Position numbers and translations under genes: made by a program
Shown here: piece by piece, positions 42,867-53,493 of the stretch
Numbering within the stretch: position 1 is the first letter of the stretch
How the letters are laid out: each line of letters begins with the position of its first letter
Notes under the pieces: model-generated
What the model saw: the letters and a program-made list of their open reading frames with translations, nothing else
What the model was told of the DNA's origin: nothing
Database searches by the model: none
Assembly (NCBI GenBank): GCA_963693305.1
Contig: OY855903.1
Location: 24,394,455-24,458,454, forward strand
DNA length: 64,000 nucleotides
Source of the DNA: Meandrina meandrites
Lineage: Eukaryota > Cnidaria > Anthozoa > Scleractinia > Meandrinidae
Reading direction: 5' to 3'

Positions 42867-43990
42867 GTGTAAACTATGCGTAGATTTCGTTCGCGTTATT
42901 ATAATGCTTTGTTATATTCCTATAAATAGGTAACTTAAAATATTGCATACCAGCCAAGGGATGATTGGAAAATAGAACCACGCCATGGCAGTAATGATTT
43001 TAACGAGAAATAAAATGCAAACAGCAGCAACAAACATAACACATAAACTACGCATGGTTCGAAAAAAGAATGTAAAATTAACTTGACATTTCGCATGCTA
43101 CAGCACGCATCTTTAGAAGTGACGGTTACAAAAAAAACGAAAGATTTAAAACTTAAAAATACAAAGCGAGGCATTGGTAACTAACTAAACAATAATGATG
43201 ACAAAAGGTGAGAGCTAATAAATCCACAGCTTTTCACTGCCAACGTTGTCATTAAGGGTGGGCTGAAATGACGACCAAAGAACTATATTAAGGAAGGCTT
43301 AATTACGTTTGCAATAAATTAAATCACTTTTAAAACTTATTTTTGATATTATGATCGCAAATTATGTTTACAGTAAGACACTACCTCTCTGGAACCTCTA
43401 TTTTCATTCGCCCGCTGTAAACACTACCTCTATTGTTATTCAGGGCTAGGGGCATTGTTATGACCTGTTATCTATTGTTTTAAGAACCAATGAAGTAACT
43501 CGTTCCGAGAGGTAGTGGGCGACCCTATGTTTAAGGGGCTTTGTTTTATTTTAGAACAGTTTGTAATGTGCGTTACGCGCCTGAGTGCAGTCGAAAGGTT
43601 AAAAGAGTTGGCGTCTTTAAGACAGTGGTCAAGCCAGGGCTCAGAATTAAATAAAAATAAATCATCTTTCTTGTCAAAATACTCCAGTCTTTCTTTCATT
43701 CTGGCCACAGCTAATGAAATTGTATAAAAAATTTCCGTTCCTTGGTGATTTGCGAGCAGTGTGGCCGAGAATAAGCAAATACGCAAAAGTCGCAAGGAAA
43801 TATTACGGAGTAAATTTAAGCCGAAAACTAAAAGCGTATAACAAAGTGTTTACTAGATCATTCTTCACTTCATATGCCAAAAATTGACTCTTTTGTTTAG
43901 CGTATACAGATAAAATCCAAATTTAATTGAAACCACGAATTTTAAGGGATAAAAGTTTACGTATCAAAAGGGCTTTACAATCAAACGCGC
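42867..43990. other. Spacer, no gene recognised
   Basis: Short frames only. ACACTACCTCT occurs twice around 43379-43440. Nothing assignable was seen. Confidence 0.45.
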
Positions 43991-44394
43991 TGAACCGTAT
44001 TTACCCGACTAAGTTTTTGACATCTTTTTGACAAGTTTTTGATTAGTTTGATGGCTTCCGGTTGTACAACGGCTTAAACGAAAGATCTGTGAAACGTTCA
44101 GTTTCAACTGGTTTTACAAACCCAGAAAACATTTCCTGTGCGAAAAGTCAAGTTTGACCAAATTTTTGTCGGCATAAAATTTATTTATCGCCAGTTGAAC
44201 TTGGCATAATCGCTCGTGCGAAGCGTTGTTTGAAACCCTTTCAATCTCTGACGTTTGAAGACGAATCATGCAACGGTTGATACCCCCCTTCCATTTTTCA
44301 AGGCATCTGATTGGCAGTTTAAAGCAACCGGAAGCCGTAAAACTCATCAAAGTAATCAAAAAGATGTCAAAAACTTTGTTGGGTGGCTACGGTT
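43991..44394. mobile_element. Foldback that cuts the LINE's 3' side
   Basis: AACCGTATTTACCCGACTAA and AGTTTTTGACATCTTTTTGA at the left are matched, inverted, from the right end (ACCGTAGCCACCCAACAAAG, then AGTTTTTGACATCTTTTTGA). CGGTTG/CAACCG lie further inside. The reverse transcriptase frame of the neighbouring LINE stops exactly at the right edge. No TSD was found. Confidence 0.65.
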
Positions 44395-44879
44395 GAATGA
44401 GTTTGACTGTAACAATTGTCACTCTCCCAAATAAAGATAAGCCTCTCACATTCCAAAGATTTATAACTTTTTGAATTTTATCTAACTTTTCCTCAAACTT
44501 TTGTGATGATACCATTTCCTGGTTGATGGAGAAATGTACTCCTGAATTTTCAATAGTGGTGCACCATTCCAAACCCAAGGGTTTTTCCAGAGAATTCATC
44601 ATTGTCCCAATCCACATAGCTTTAGTTTTCGAGACATTCATTTTCAACCCTGAGCACTTTTTAAAAGCGTGGAGATTGACCAACAGCCTTTTCACCGGAG
44701 TAATAGCCAACAATAGTGCAGTCATGTCATCTGCGTAGGCAAGCAACTTTGTTTCATTATCGCCTATATTAATACCCTTGATATTGGCATCCAATCGGAT
44801 AAAAATGGCCAGGATTTCAATAGCAGCAACGAAAAGATAAGACGATTTTGGGTCTCCTTGTCTCACTCCTCTCTCTAAT

Positions 44880-44914
44880 CATAGTTAATCGAGGGGACCC
44901 CTCGATTAACTATG
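44880..44914. mobile_element. 35-bp perfect palindrome, 7-bp TSD
   Basis: Arms of 17 bp (CATAGTTAATCGAGGGG and its exact complement) around one central base, inside the LINE reverse transcriptase. It is flanked by CTCTAAT at 44873-44879 and 44915-44921. Removing the palindrome and one repeat rejoins ...KLE and RGVRQGDP in one frame, so it is an insertion. Confidence 0.85.
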
Positions 44915-45189
44915 CTCTAATTTAAAATGACAAGAGCTTATACCGTTATTAATTACACAGCTAGACACGTTTTTATGAAAGGTTTTAACCCATTTTATAA
45001 ATTCCGGTCCAATATTAAATGCTTCCAGGAGCCATAATGGTAGGAGACCGTAAGCGCGAGATCTGGCCTTGTCCCTATGATATGGGTCAAAATTTCTATT
45101 TTTAGAACAAATCGTGTCATCCCGCGAGGCGCGCGCGCGTACTGCCGCGAGGATTTCGCGAGGACGTCGCGCGGAGAAATATAAACAAA

Positions 45190-45471
45190 ATGGCGTCCAA
45201 AATAACCTCTGCAAGTGAAGTAAACACTGGCTTTCTTTCATCAGTTTCTACTCCTAATTTACGTCAACGTCTCCTTGAGCACTTCTTTGAATGTAGCCAT
45301 GAAAGTGAGGATGATTCAAGTGATTCGGATGTCTGCAGTAGTATTTTTTTCGGACAAATCCAGTCGCGAAGACTCGTTAAACATGTCGTACGAGGAATCA
45401 CACAGTGGTCAAGACAATTTTCTAAACGTTTCACAGCGCAGCGATATGGGCAACCAAAGAATACAGAATGA
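45190..45471 (+). CDS. Open frame within the 2.2-kb foldback
   Basis: A 93-aa frame starting MASKITSASEVNTGF, with RQRLLEHFFECS and an acidic SEDDSSDSDV stretch. I do not recognise it. An ATG near the element's left end, preceded by AACAAA, and an acidic low-complexity stretch would suit the first exon of a transposon protein, but no catalytic domain follows. It may be non-coding. Confidence 0.25.
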   Translation: MASKITSASEVNTGFLSSVSTPNLRQRLLEHFFECSHESEDDSSDSDVCSSIFFGQIQSRRLVKHVVRGITQWSRQFSKRFTAQRYGQPKNTE

Positions 45472-45689
45472 CAGCAAAAAAGGATGAAAACATATTTTTG
45501 CCGAAATACGATTGTATACGCCATTTCGACCTTTTCTTGATGCTTTGTTGTAAGTTACATGTGACTTTCATATCATATAAAATTACATATATATTGCAGA
45601 ATGAAAGTATTTTCATTTAAGTCACTTATCCGACTAATGCTGCTCCAAAATATTTCTTTTAGTATCCTGTATTATAATTCGCAGTGCAG

Positions 45690-46415
45690 CTGAAACATTG
45701 TTGAAAAGTGTGGAAAGATCGGAAACTTCCAGCAAAAGTTGTAAACAAATGAAGCAGAAGAGGATTCATTTTTTTCGAATTAAAAAAATCTACCTATTTT
45801 TCTTCGTTTATTTTCAAGTATGAAAAAATGCAGCATATGTGCAAACGGCTTTATCTAGTTTCGTGTGTCTAGTCTCGATGAAACCGATTCGACTTTGGCT
45901 CGCCAAGATAACTACCTTTCGTCTTCAATTTTGGAGCGCTTTGAAAACGCTCTTGTTACAGTAAATTATTCACACTACCCGCGTTCTCAAGATCATTTAG
46001 CACCTGGAAATAAACATGCCACGGTTAAAATTTGCGGCTGAGCTTTGTATTCATGCATTTTATTTAGCAATGAATGTGGTATCTGGCGTGCCATGTTCAA
46101 TTCCAGGTGCTAAATAATCTTGAGAATGCGGCAAGTTTGAATAATTTACTGTTACCCGAGGGTTTTCAAATGGAAGACGCGGAGTAGCTATCTTGGCAAG
46201 CAAAATTCGACGCATTTCATCGAGACTAGATTCACGAAAGTAGACAAAGCCGTTTGCATATAAACTGTATTTTCTCATACTTAACAATATAAGAAAAAAA
46301 TCCGTATTTTTTTTTAATTCTAATTTCCACACCGTAAACCTCTTCCTCCTCATTTGTTTACAACTTTTGCTAGGAGTTTCCGATCTTTCCATACTTTTCA
46401 GCAACGTTTAAGTTG
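45690..46415. repeat. Inner inverted repeat of the 2.2-kb foldback
   Basis: Arms of about 335-345 bp carry GGAAAGATCGGAAACTTCC-type and GTTGTAAACAAATGA sequences, inverted around a ~45-bp centre near 46045. They show substitutions and small indels, more than the outer ends. Confidence 0.75.
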
Positions 46416-48643
46416 GCATTAAGCTTTCAAATATTCTATGGGATCTTAGCATAGCTTGAACGTTGTTGTAGCTCCCAATTATACACGGGCATAATATTTT
46501 GAAGCGAAAGTTCAACAGTCAACTGTGCAGCAATTTCTACTCAGCCGATTTCGTTGAAACTTGCTTACACTAAAAATTGGATAATTTGAACTTGTTGACT
46601 TTGATAAGAAAAAATCTATCGTCCCGTTTAGAAAATATTCGCGTTTTTTTTTTTTTCATAAATATATTTTTTCAAAAGCGCTAATATCTCGCGATCGTTT
46701 GCCTTGTTTGCTCTTTATTTTAAAGCTTTATAAAATTTGAACATTTGTTTTTTTCGATTGCTAAAAATCAGAAAAATCGGGTGAGGTTTACATGCCCAAA
46801 GCTTGATTTAGAAAAGAGCACCTCCGTTCCCCAGAAATAGCCGCGGGCCATCTTAACCAAAGTACAATCCAAATGTAAACAAGTCATGGTGAATTATCTT
46901 ACTGAGAAAACTTCTCTAGATTAGTCCTCTGCTTAACTGACAAAAAATCCAGGAGATGAATTTAGCACGATACGGAAGCTGCACAGCCTAATGTATAAAT
47001 AGCGTCCGTACAAAATTTATGGTTCACAGAACGACTGATTTATTTTTCGTTCTCAAGTTTAACCACAGAGTCTTTTGCGGCAGATTTACCCGCGAATCAC
47101 ATGATACTAGTCACGCAACTCTGGCAACATCGACGCGAGAACCCACGCATCCGCGCGTGTCTGCCTGTTCTAAAAATATAAAAATTGTCTCGTATCATAG
47201 GTTGCGTGGATGTCGCGCTTACGGTCTCCTCCCATTATGGCTCCTGATGCTTCTAATAGCGCATACTGGATAACTCCATTCAATCGAGTCAAGTGCTTTC
47301 TCGAAATTAAGCTCCTGGTATTTTAGAACGCGCTGCTGATCAAAAATTGAGCGAGCTGTCTCTCCAGTAATTCGCTGGAAGGCAGCGTTTTATTCTATTA
47401 GCAATGAACTTGGAGGCTATTTTTGCTTTCAATTTTCAAGGTAGGTTCTGTCTTTTCCCTTTTTATCAATCAGGGTAATAATTGCTTGTCTTTGTGAGGT
47501 GGTCATTTCCTCTAACTGAAGTGAATGGTTTAAAACCTCGACCAGTTGATCTGCTAAATTGCCCCACAATTTATTACGGAATTCAATAGGTATTGCATCA
47601 TTGCCAGTCTCAAACATTTCGATCGCCGTCTTACACTCTTCCTTAGATATTAGACCTTCACAACTTGTTCTTTGTTCTTCACCCCGCTTTGAGAAGTTTA
47701 GTTTTCTGAAAAAAGGAATCAAAAGAGCCCCGTTGACCTTGATTAAGTTTACTGTTTTATGGTGTTTTATAATAATGTGAAATCGAGGCAGTATTTGCTC
47801 ATAGTTCTTTGTGATTACCCCGCTAAGTGACAGTTTCCTGATGTGTTTTTTTCGTATGGTTTCTCCTTTCTAAACTTAAAACGTATTTAGTGCTTTCTTC
47901 TCCATGTTCGTGCCATATTCCCTTCGAACGCACAATTATTTCTTCTGTTTTCTTATCATAAAACTTTTCTAACCCCATCTTGCATTCCTCCAGTACCTTC
48001 CTGGTTTCTATACATGGGTTATGTTCAAATTTAGCATATGCATCTTGATATCTTTTCTGCATAATTTCCTCCTCTTTCCTAATAGCTTTAGCACATCTTT
48101 TGGGATATACAATAGAAAACAGACGAATGTTACACTTGAACCAGTCCTATAAGAAATCCGTTTGTCCGAATTTCTTTAGCCTCCTCTCTCCATATCGCTT
48201 TGTTTTCCTTCTTTTCTTCAATGAATAAAACAAAGAAGTGTTCATTTTCCAAAAACTGGGCCCTTTATTACCGTCTTCTGTTCTATGCAATTGAAGTGTT
48301 ATAGCTGAATAGTCCGTTTTTATCGCAGGCACAATGTCTACATCTTTTGCCATATCATAAAGGGAATCCGATATAAGCCAGTAATCCAATCTACAAAATA
48401 TAAAAGGAGATTTTTGTGTCCCTTGAAGAAATATAATGCTACCTTGTTGTCTGCTGCACCATGTAAACACTGTTCGTTTTTTTTTAAGTTATTTAGGCGT
48501 CTTACATCAAAAGATAGTAGCTCAAATTCATCCGATCTCACTTTTAAGTTTTCTCTTTTTTGTCTATAATCAGAGAAAAGACGCAAAAGCAATTCATTAG
48601 TTATAAGATTATTTTCAATAGATGGCGAACTGTATAACACTTT

Positions 48644-48904
48644 TAGTTGATAGGCTTAAGCAAGAGAATATGTAAATTCTCTTGGCTCTAGTCTTTTTGT
48701 GTGTGATTGCGTATGTTGATATTTACTGTATCCGTCTTCTCCCTGTTTTTTTTCTTCGTTGTCGTTTTTCCTCTAATTCCTTTTTTTTTTACCAATCACT
48801 TACGTTTTTATGCAAAATTGTAATACTCATACTGTTGTAAGTCTTAGTCTTTGTTTGTATTTTTTGTAAAACATGTAATAAAAACTAATAAAATACAAAA
48901 AAAA
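48644..48904 (+). mobile_element. LINE 3' fragment with A-rich tail, 10-bp TSD
   Basis: Non-coding 3' end of an L1-type element, finishing in AATAAAATACAAAAAAAA. It is flanked by a perfect 10-bp direct repeat ATAACACTTT at 48634-48643 and 48905-48914. This is a 5'-truncated target-primed insertion nested between the ORF1 and endonuclease relics of the minus-strand LINE. Confidence 0.75.
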
Positions 48905-49480
48905 ATAACACTTTCGCCCTCAGTCGTGCCCCGCTCGATCCGTTTACTTTATAAAGGAAATGGGCCGGGATGCTCCAAGGAATGAATGCATGTTCGACAT
49001 CTTCTCGGCTGCGAATTCCTTCTAGATGTCTTTCTTCAGTGTCTTCCTCTCATCTCTCACTTCTTTCGTAACACCACCAGAAATGAAAACTTTCTCCCCT
49101 TCATAATAAGGGGTTATCCTTAAGCTTTGTACCAGCATTTCTAAGAATAAACTGTTTGTCAGGATACCGCAATAGGGCAACGTGAATTGGCCTTGATGAC
49201 TGTACTGCCATTATATTTCTATTTTAAAATTGTTAAAAATTGTTGTGCAGTGACCTCTCATAATTTCGACATCTCGTTCCAGGTTCATGTGATTAAGTAT
49301 ATTATATCACTAATCAACTCTTCAGGAGTAGAGCCCTCCTCGGCACCTGGAATACTCCAGAACACGATATTGCTTCGTTTCGACCTGTTCTCCAAGTCGT
49401 CGATCTTCTTCACCAATTTGTCCACGCTACTCTTGTAAGCCTTTTACTTCCAAATTCTTCTTTAAATCGTCGACTTCATT

Positions 49481-51077
49481 GAGCACAAATTAACGCCCTA
49501 TTTTATCATTTCCAACGACACCTGCGTGTACACAAACAAATTTCGTAGGTTACGCAGCTGGAAATAGAAAATAAGCAGCAATGATGTTCGGAAGTATGAA
49601 TGAACACGATTGTACCAAAAAGTCGGTTTATAAGTTCCAAGTAAAGTCGACATTTCAATGAAATAACCCCGGTAAATTACAGTGCTCAATTTCCTATGTC
49701 ATAGAACTTTTAAGCGATTTACACATATTTCATTGAAGAATTGATTCCTTGGAAACGCAGCATCTGTGTGTACAATGGCAAGGGTAAGAGAATATGACAT
49801 TTGATCGGTTAAACTGAGAGAGCAAATCAGTACGGTTTTATGTCCCAAGCACCTAAAATATTTCAACATTATATTTTGAACGACCCAACACCTAACTTCT
49901 AACATTAAAACAACTTTTAACTCAGTTGTAACTTGAACCACAAATAAATATCGCAACAGAATTTAAACTTGTTGCATTTTTATTGTTTTACAGTATAACG
50001 GGCCAGGGAGGAATATAAAATGATTTTGTTGTCATGAAACGAAATTAATATGTAGGAATGCTTTTGATGTCTATCACTCCAAGAAAAAAAAGATTCACCA
50101 TCTCTTGAGAGACTGACACCAAAGCTTTAAGCCCAGCGAATCATCGCGATCCGATCCATCACGGATCCCAAGGGAAAGGTAGGAATATTGAACAATGAAA
50201 AAAAATGTTTTTATTTTTCAAAGGCATGATGACGATGTTCCTCACCTGAGAGTCGTTCACTCCACCTGCTTTGTTATCTTCAAAAAGGCCAATTTTTACT
50301 TCACTGAGAAAAACATCAAAAGGGTGATTTCCCGGCGTTTGCACGAAACGGCCTCATCCGCGAGTTCGTATTACGAGGACCTCATTAGTATTTTGTTGTT
50401 TACATGTGATTTTGCTTCTCTTCCATTCTCGATATTGCTCTTCGTTTTATCGCTCTTCGTTTCTTGTTGTTGGCCTTCTTGAGGTCATGATACGAGTTAA
50501 AAAAAATGGAGAAAAGTTCTTGGACAGCGAAAACATGGAAGCCAGGACCTAAGAAGAAGAAGAAGAAGAAGACAATAGCAGAATTTGCCGAAAGCAAGAA
50601 GAAAAATTTGGCCGACAGTGACGAGTGATTCTTCGAACAAATCAAACTACCCATTGCTTCTTCATTTTCTGTTCTCTTTCCCATATATTTTCTCTTGCAC
50701 GCTGAAGTTCAACAAGGAGAACGTACGTGACTGTCACACTATTACTGCCTTGAATTCCCGCGAACATAGTTTTGCTCGCTGTGAAAGGTAGGGGTGCCAT
50801 TAGGCACTTAAAGATACACTACGGCGAGGCGCTACTACGGCTGCCGGAAATAAAATTTCACATAAAATAAGACACTGCGCATGTCAGTCGGCTGAGTCCA
50901 TCTGGAAATTGTATCTCCCCCTCCTCTACCACCTTTACTACCAACGTGAATGGAATTTTTAGTGAAAAATTGACTGAAAAAAGCCGTCGGGCTAAACTGA
51001 TTAAACTTACGCTTTAGCGTGAATAATGTAGGATCTTTGCGAGTTTTGGTGGGGTTTTGGGACGATTACTTACTCAC
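49481..51077. other. Spacer, no gene recognised
   Basis: Only short frames. A (GAA)n run near 50550-50571 sits in a Lys-rich frame (PKKKKKK). Nothing assignable was seen. Confidence 0.45.
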
Positions 51078-51123
51078 TTGCCACTGACGCCTCCTACTAA
51101 CTAGTAGGGGGCGTCAGTGGCAA
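51078..51123. repeat. 46-bp hairpin
   Basis: TTGCCACTGACGCC pairs with GGCGTCAGTGGCAA, and CCTACTA with TAGTAGG inside, leaving almost no loop. Confidence 0.75.
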
Positions 51124-51345
51124 ATGGCAAATGGCTAGTCTGTGGAGGCCCTTAGTTTTCTTTCTTTGCTACATTTTAAGTGTGGGTACGGGACACTCGC
51201 TTGACTCCGTTTAACGTTTGTAAAAGCAGTTAATACATGAAGAAATAAGCGCAAGCACGAGTTTCAGCACCCAGATGTTATGTCTGACTATGCATGTTGT
51301 GGCAATGCATATTCTCCCGTATAGAAAGGCTCAATGAAAATAATA

Positions 51346-51347
51346 AC

Positions 51348-51379
<32 letters not shown>

Positions 51380-51386
51380 TAATAAT
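51346..51386. repeat. (AAT)n microsatellite
   Basis: Interrupted AAT trinucleotide repeat. Confidence 0.85.
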
Positions 51387-52248
51387 GATAATATGACTTT
51401 ACTTAACGAGGAAAACATTCATAAATGAGAAAAAAGTAAAGCATAAATAACTCGAGTTATGAAGACGAGGTCGATGAAAAGTGTAGATTGGAGTGTGATT
51501 TTGCTTAGAGCAAGCCCGAGAAACGAAAAACTTGATTAACAGCGAGAGAGGGTAAATAAGTGAAAGGAGAAGAGAAAAAAAGACTGACATTCCTTTTAGT
51601 TTTTATATCGTCTACTTTGGCGTAAAAGAAAGCGTTTACAGTGATTTTGGCTCAACACCGTGAGAATAGGGTTGACCACGTTTTTAAAAACGTCAGATAT
51701 ATATTTATAACACGATTAAAACCGGAACCCTATTTAACTACATACTATATACTAACTACTAATAATGATAATTTGACTTTATACTAATAAGATCTAGAAA
51801 GTGCTGCTGATTTCAAGTTATTCAAACTTGGCTTGCTTACAAAACCAGACAGTTTCTCTTTAATAGTTTAATAGAGGGTGCCTCTTTATGGACGGCCGCT
51901 TAATATGGGTTTAACTTTAATTACATCTATTAAATCCTCTAATTCCTCTTTGGCCCATGCACATTTTCTCTTTGGTACGATAATGGAAGCATACCATGAA
52001 TCTCATCTAGATAGAGCAACCATTCGTTCCAGCTTGTTAACACGATCCGGAAATTGTATCTCCTCTTCCTCTACCACCTGTTCTTTTGCAATGGTGTATG
52101 GTGGCAGCAATGAATGACCTAACCTGAGATCAAGCCCTCTATCCCTCCCACCCTCCCTTCATCCCTACTTATCACTCCTTTTTTCCCTTTAAAAAAAACG
52201 CCTGATCGCAGGTTAGGGCTAACCCTCATTCGTGTTTCACCAATACAC

Positions 52249-52397
52249 TAGCCTGTTCCAGGCTCTCGGTAGTTGGGGGCGAGCGAAAAAAGCGGGCAAA
52301 GGAAAAAACGAGGTGGAGACTTAGTCTCCCCCTCGTTTTTCCTCGCTCGCCCGCTTTTTTCGCTCGCCCCCAGCTACCGAGAGCCTGGAACAGGCTA
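52249..52397. mobile_element. Foldback MITE, TAGCCTG ends, 9-bp TSD
   Basis: The ends TAGCCTGTTCCAGGCTCTCG and the exact complement CGAGAGCCTGGAACAGGCTA are flanked by the perfect 9-bp repeat CCAATACAC (52240-52248 and 52398-52406). The arms run through GGGGCGAGCGAAAAAAGC to the centre. It shares the TAGCCTG ends with 68-344 and 7391-10919. Confidence 0.92.
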
Positions 52398-52479
52398 CCA
52401 ATACACATACCCACATTCCTATACTGGGTTTAGGTTTGGTTTATTCTGGAGAGACAGAGGGTGGGACCGTTATAATTGG

Positions 52480-52950
52480 ACTTCGGATATTCATGATTCC
52501 TGTCTTGTTTTACCTCAATGATTCGTGATTCATTTAAAAATTTTATTCGATATTCATGATTCATTTGTCGTGGTTTTCATCCAGTTTTGAAAATAACTTT
52601 ACTGTGTAACATACCTAATAACGGTCAAGTTGATAGGTAAGGGATGAGGATTTGAATCGCGTTTTCAGTGTTTTCCTGTAGTGGGGTCTGGGAGGCATGC
52701 TCCCCCAGAAAGTTTCTAAAATTAGACGCTCGGAAATGCTATTTTCGGCCGTTTCTGTGATATAACTGTTAGGAAGTTTCGTAGTTTGCATTCTATATTC
52801 ATACGCCTCCAATATCGATGGAAGCATATTCATTTGTTATTTATGATTCTTTTAGCCATCTCTCGTCGTTCATGATTTCCAAGTTTTAAACACGAAGATT
52901 CATGATTCCTACCAATTTTACAGCTATGATTCATGATTCCGCTTCCATCC
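52480..52950. repeat. ATTCATGATTC-rich degenerate repeat
   Basis: ATTCATGATTC and close variants (ATTCGTGATTC, GTTCATGATTTCC) recur at both sides of a unique-looking core that encodes ENSISERLILETFWGSMPP on the minus strand. I recall similar short peptides from other repeats, so this is likely a mobile element of unknown class. Confidence 0.45.
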
Positions 52951-53493
52951 CCGACATCCTCGCACTTTGGCGGCATACGGTGGATTTGTTTGCAAGCGTT
53001 GGTGATCGAGTCGCCGAATCTATACATGTTTTATTAATGTATCACCGTACTTACAATATTGGCAAAACTTCCCGCCTTGAATCATGTTGAATGACTAAAT
53101 CACAAAATAATGTCAGCGTGCACTTCTTAGGTAGCACAACCTAAGGGTTTTTTTGGCGGGGGCAGGCACTTCGAGAGAGATCCCAATGCGGGAAATGAAC
53201 GCGCAATGATCAGACGTAATTATGGCAAGCTATGCCTTTTACACCAAGGACTTGCAAATTGGAATAAGTCAACTTAACTTTTTAAGCAAGCCTTGAAGAA
53301 TGTAGTTTTTAGCTAAATTATTTTTAAGGATACCTTCTCCAGGCCGTAAGAGTAGGTATTTATAGTGACCTATAGTAAGGTGAAGGGTCGGAAAGCTGTC
53401 ATTTAGGTATTTAAAAGGGCCACGGGGGCTGTTTATAGGCTAGCTAAAAATCGAGTGATTATTTACCTTCTATCTATGTATATAGTCTATCGG

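Larger units (their letters stand above)
45026..47246. mobile_element. 2.2-kb foldback inside the LINE RT, 7-bp TSD
   Basis: The ends CAGGAGCCATAATGG and CCATTATGGCTCCTG are inverted and continue through GGAGACCGTAAGCGCG. The flanking repeat ATGCTTC is at 45019-45025 and 47247-47253. Its removal restores the RT stretch from FEKALDSIEW to LEAFNIGPEF, apart from one frameshift. Inside is a second inverted pair (about 45690-46025 and 46070-46415) with TGTTTACAACTTTTGC arms. Confidence 0.8.
44387..49480 (-). mobile_element. Degenerate L1-like LINE with nested insertions
   Basis: Read 5' to 3' on the minus strand. An ORF1 relic lies around 49440-48960 (SNIVFWSIPGAEEGSTPEEL), an endonuclease relic around 48640-48147 (DYWLISDSLYDMAKDVDIVP, GPSFWKMNTSLF), and a reverse transcriptase from 48062 to 44387. 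RT landmarks include TLIDKKGKDRTYLEN, NFEKALDSIEW (motif A) near 47275-47310, RQGDP near 44860 and YADD at 44726-44737. Frameshifts are scattered. The RT is split by a 2.2-kb foldback (45026-47246) and by a 35-bp palindrome (44880-44914), the ORF1-ORF2 region by a second LINE fragment (48644-48904), and the 3' end by the 43991-44394 foldback. Confidence 0.8.

Noticed and set aside
42687..42872. Short frame beginning MSSTISS
   Set aside because: It is the interior of a TAGCCTG foldback MITE, and a similar frame occurs in the 52249 copy on the other strand.
50195..50482. 95-codon plus-strand frame starting MKKNVFIFQ
   Set aside because: No family recognised, no splice or repeat context, and composition is like the surrounding AT-rich spacer.
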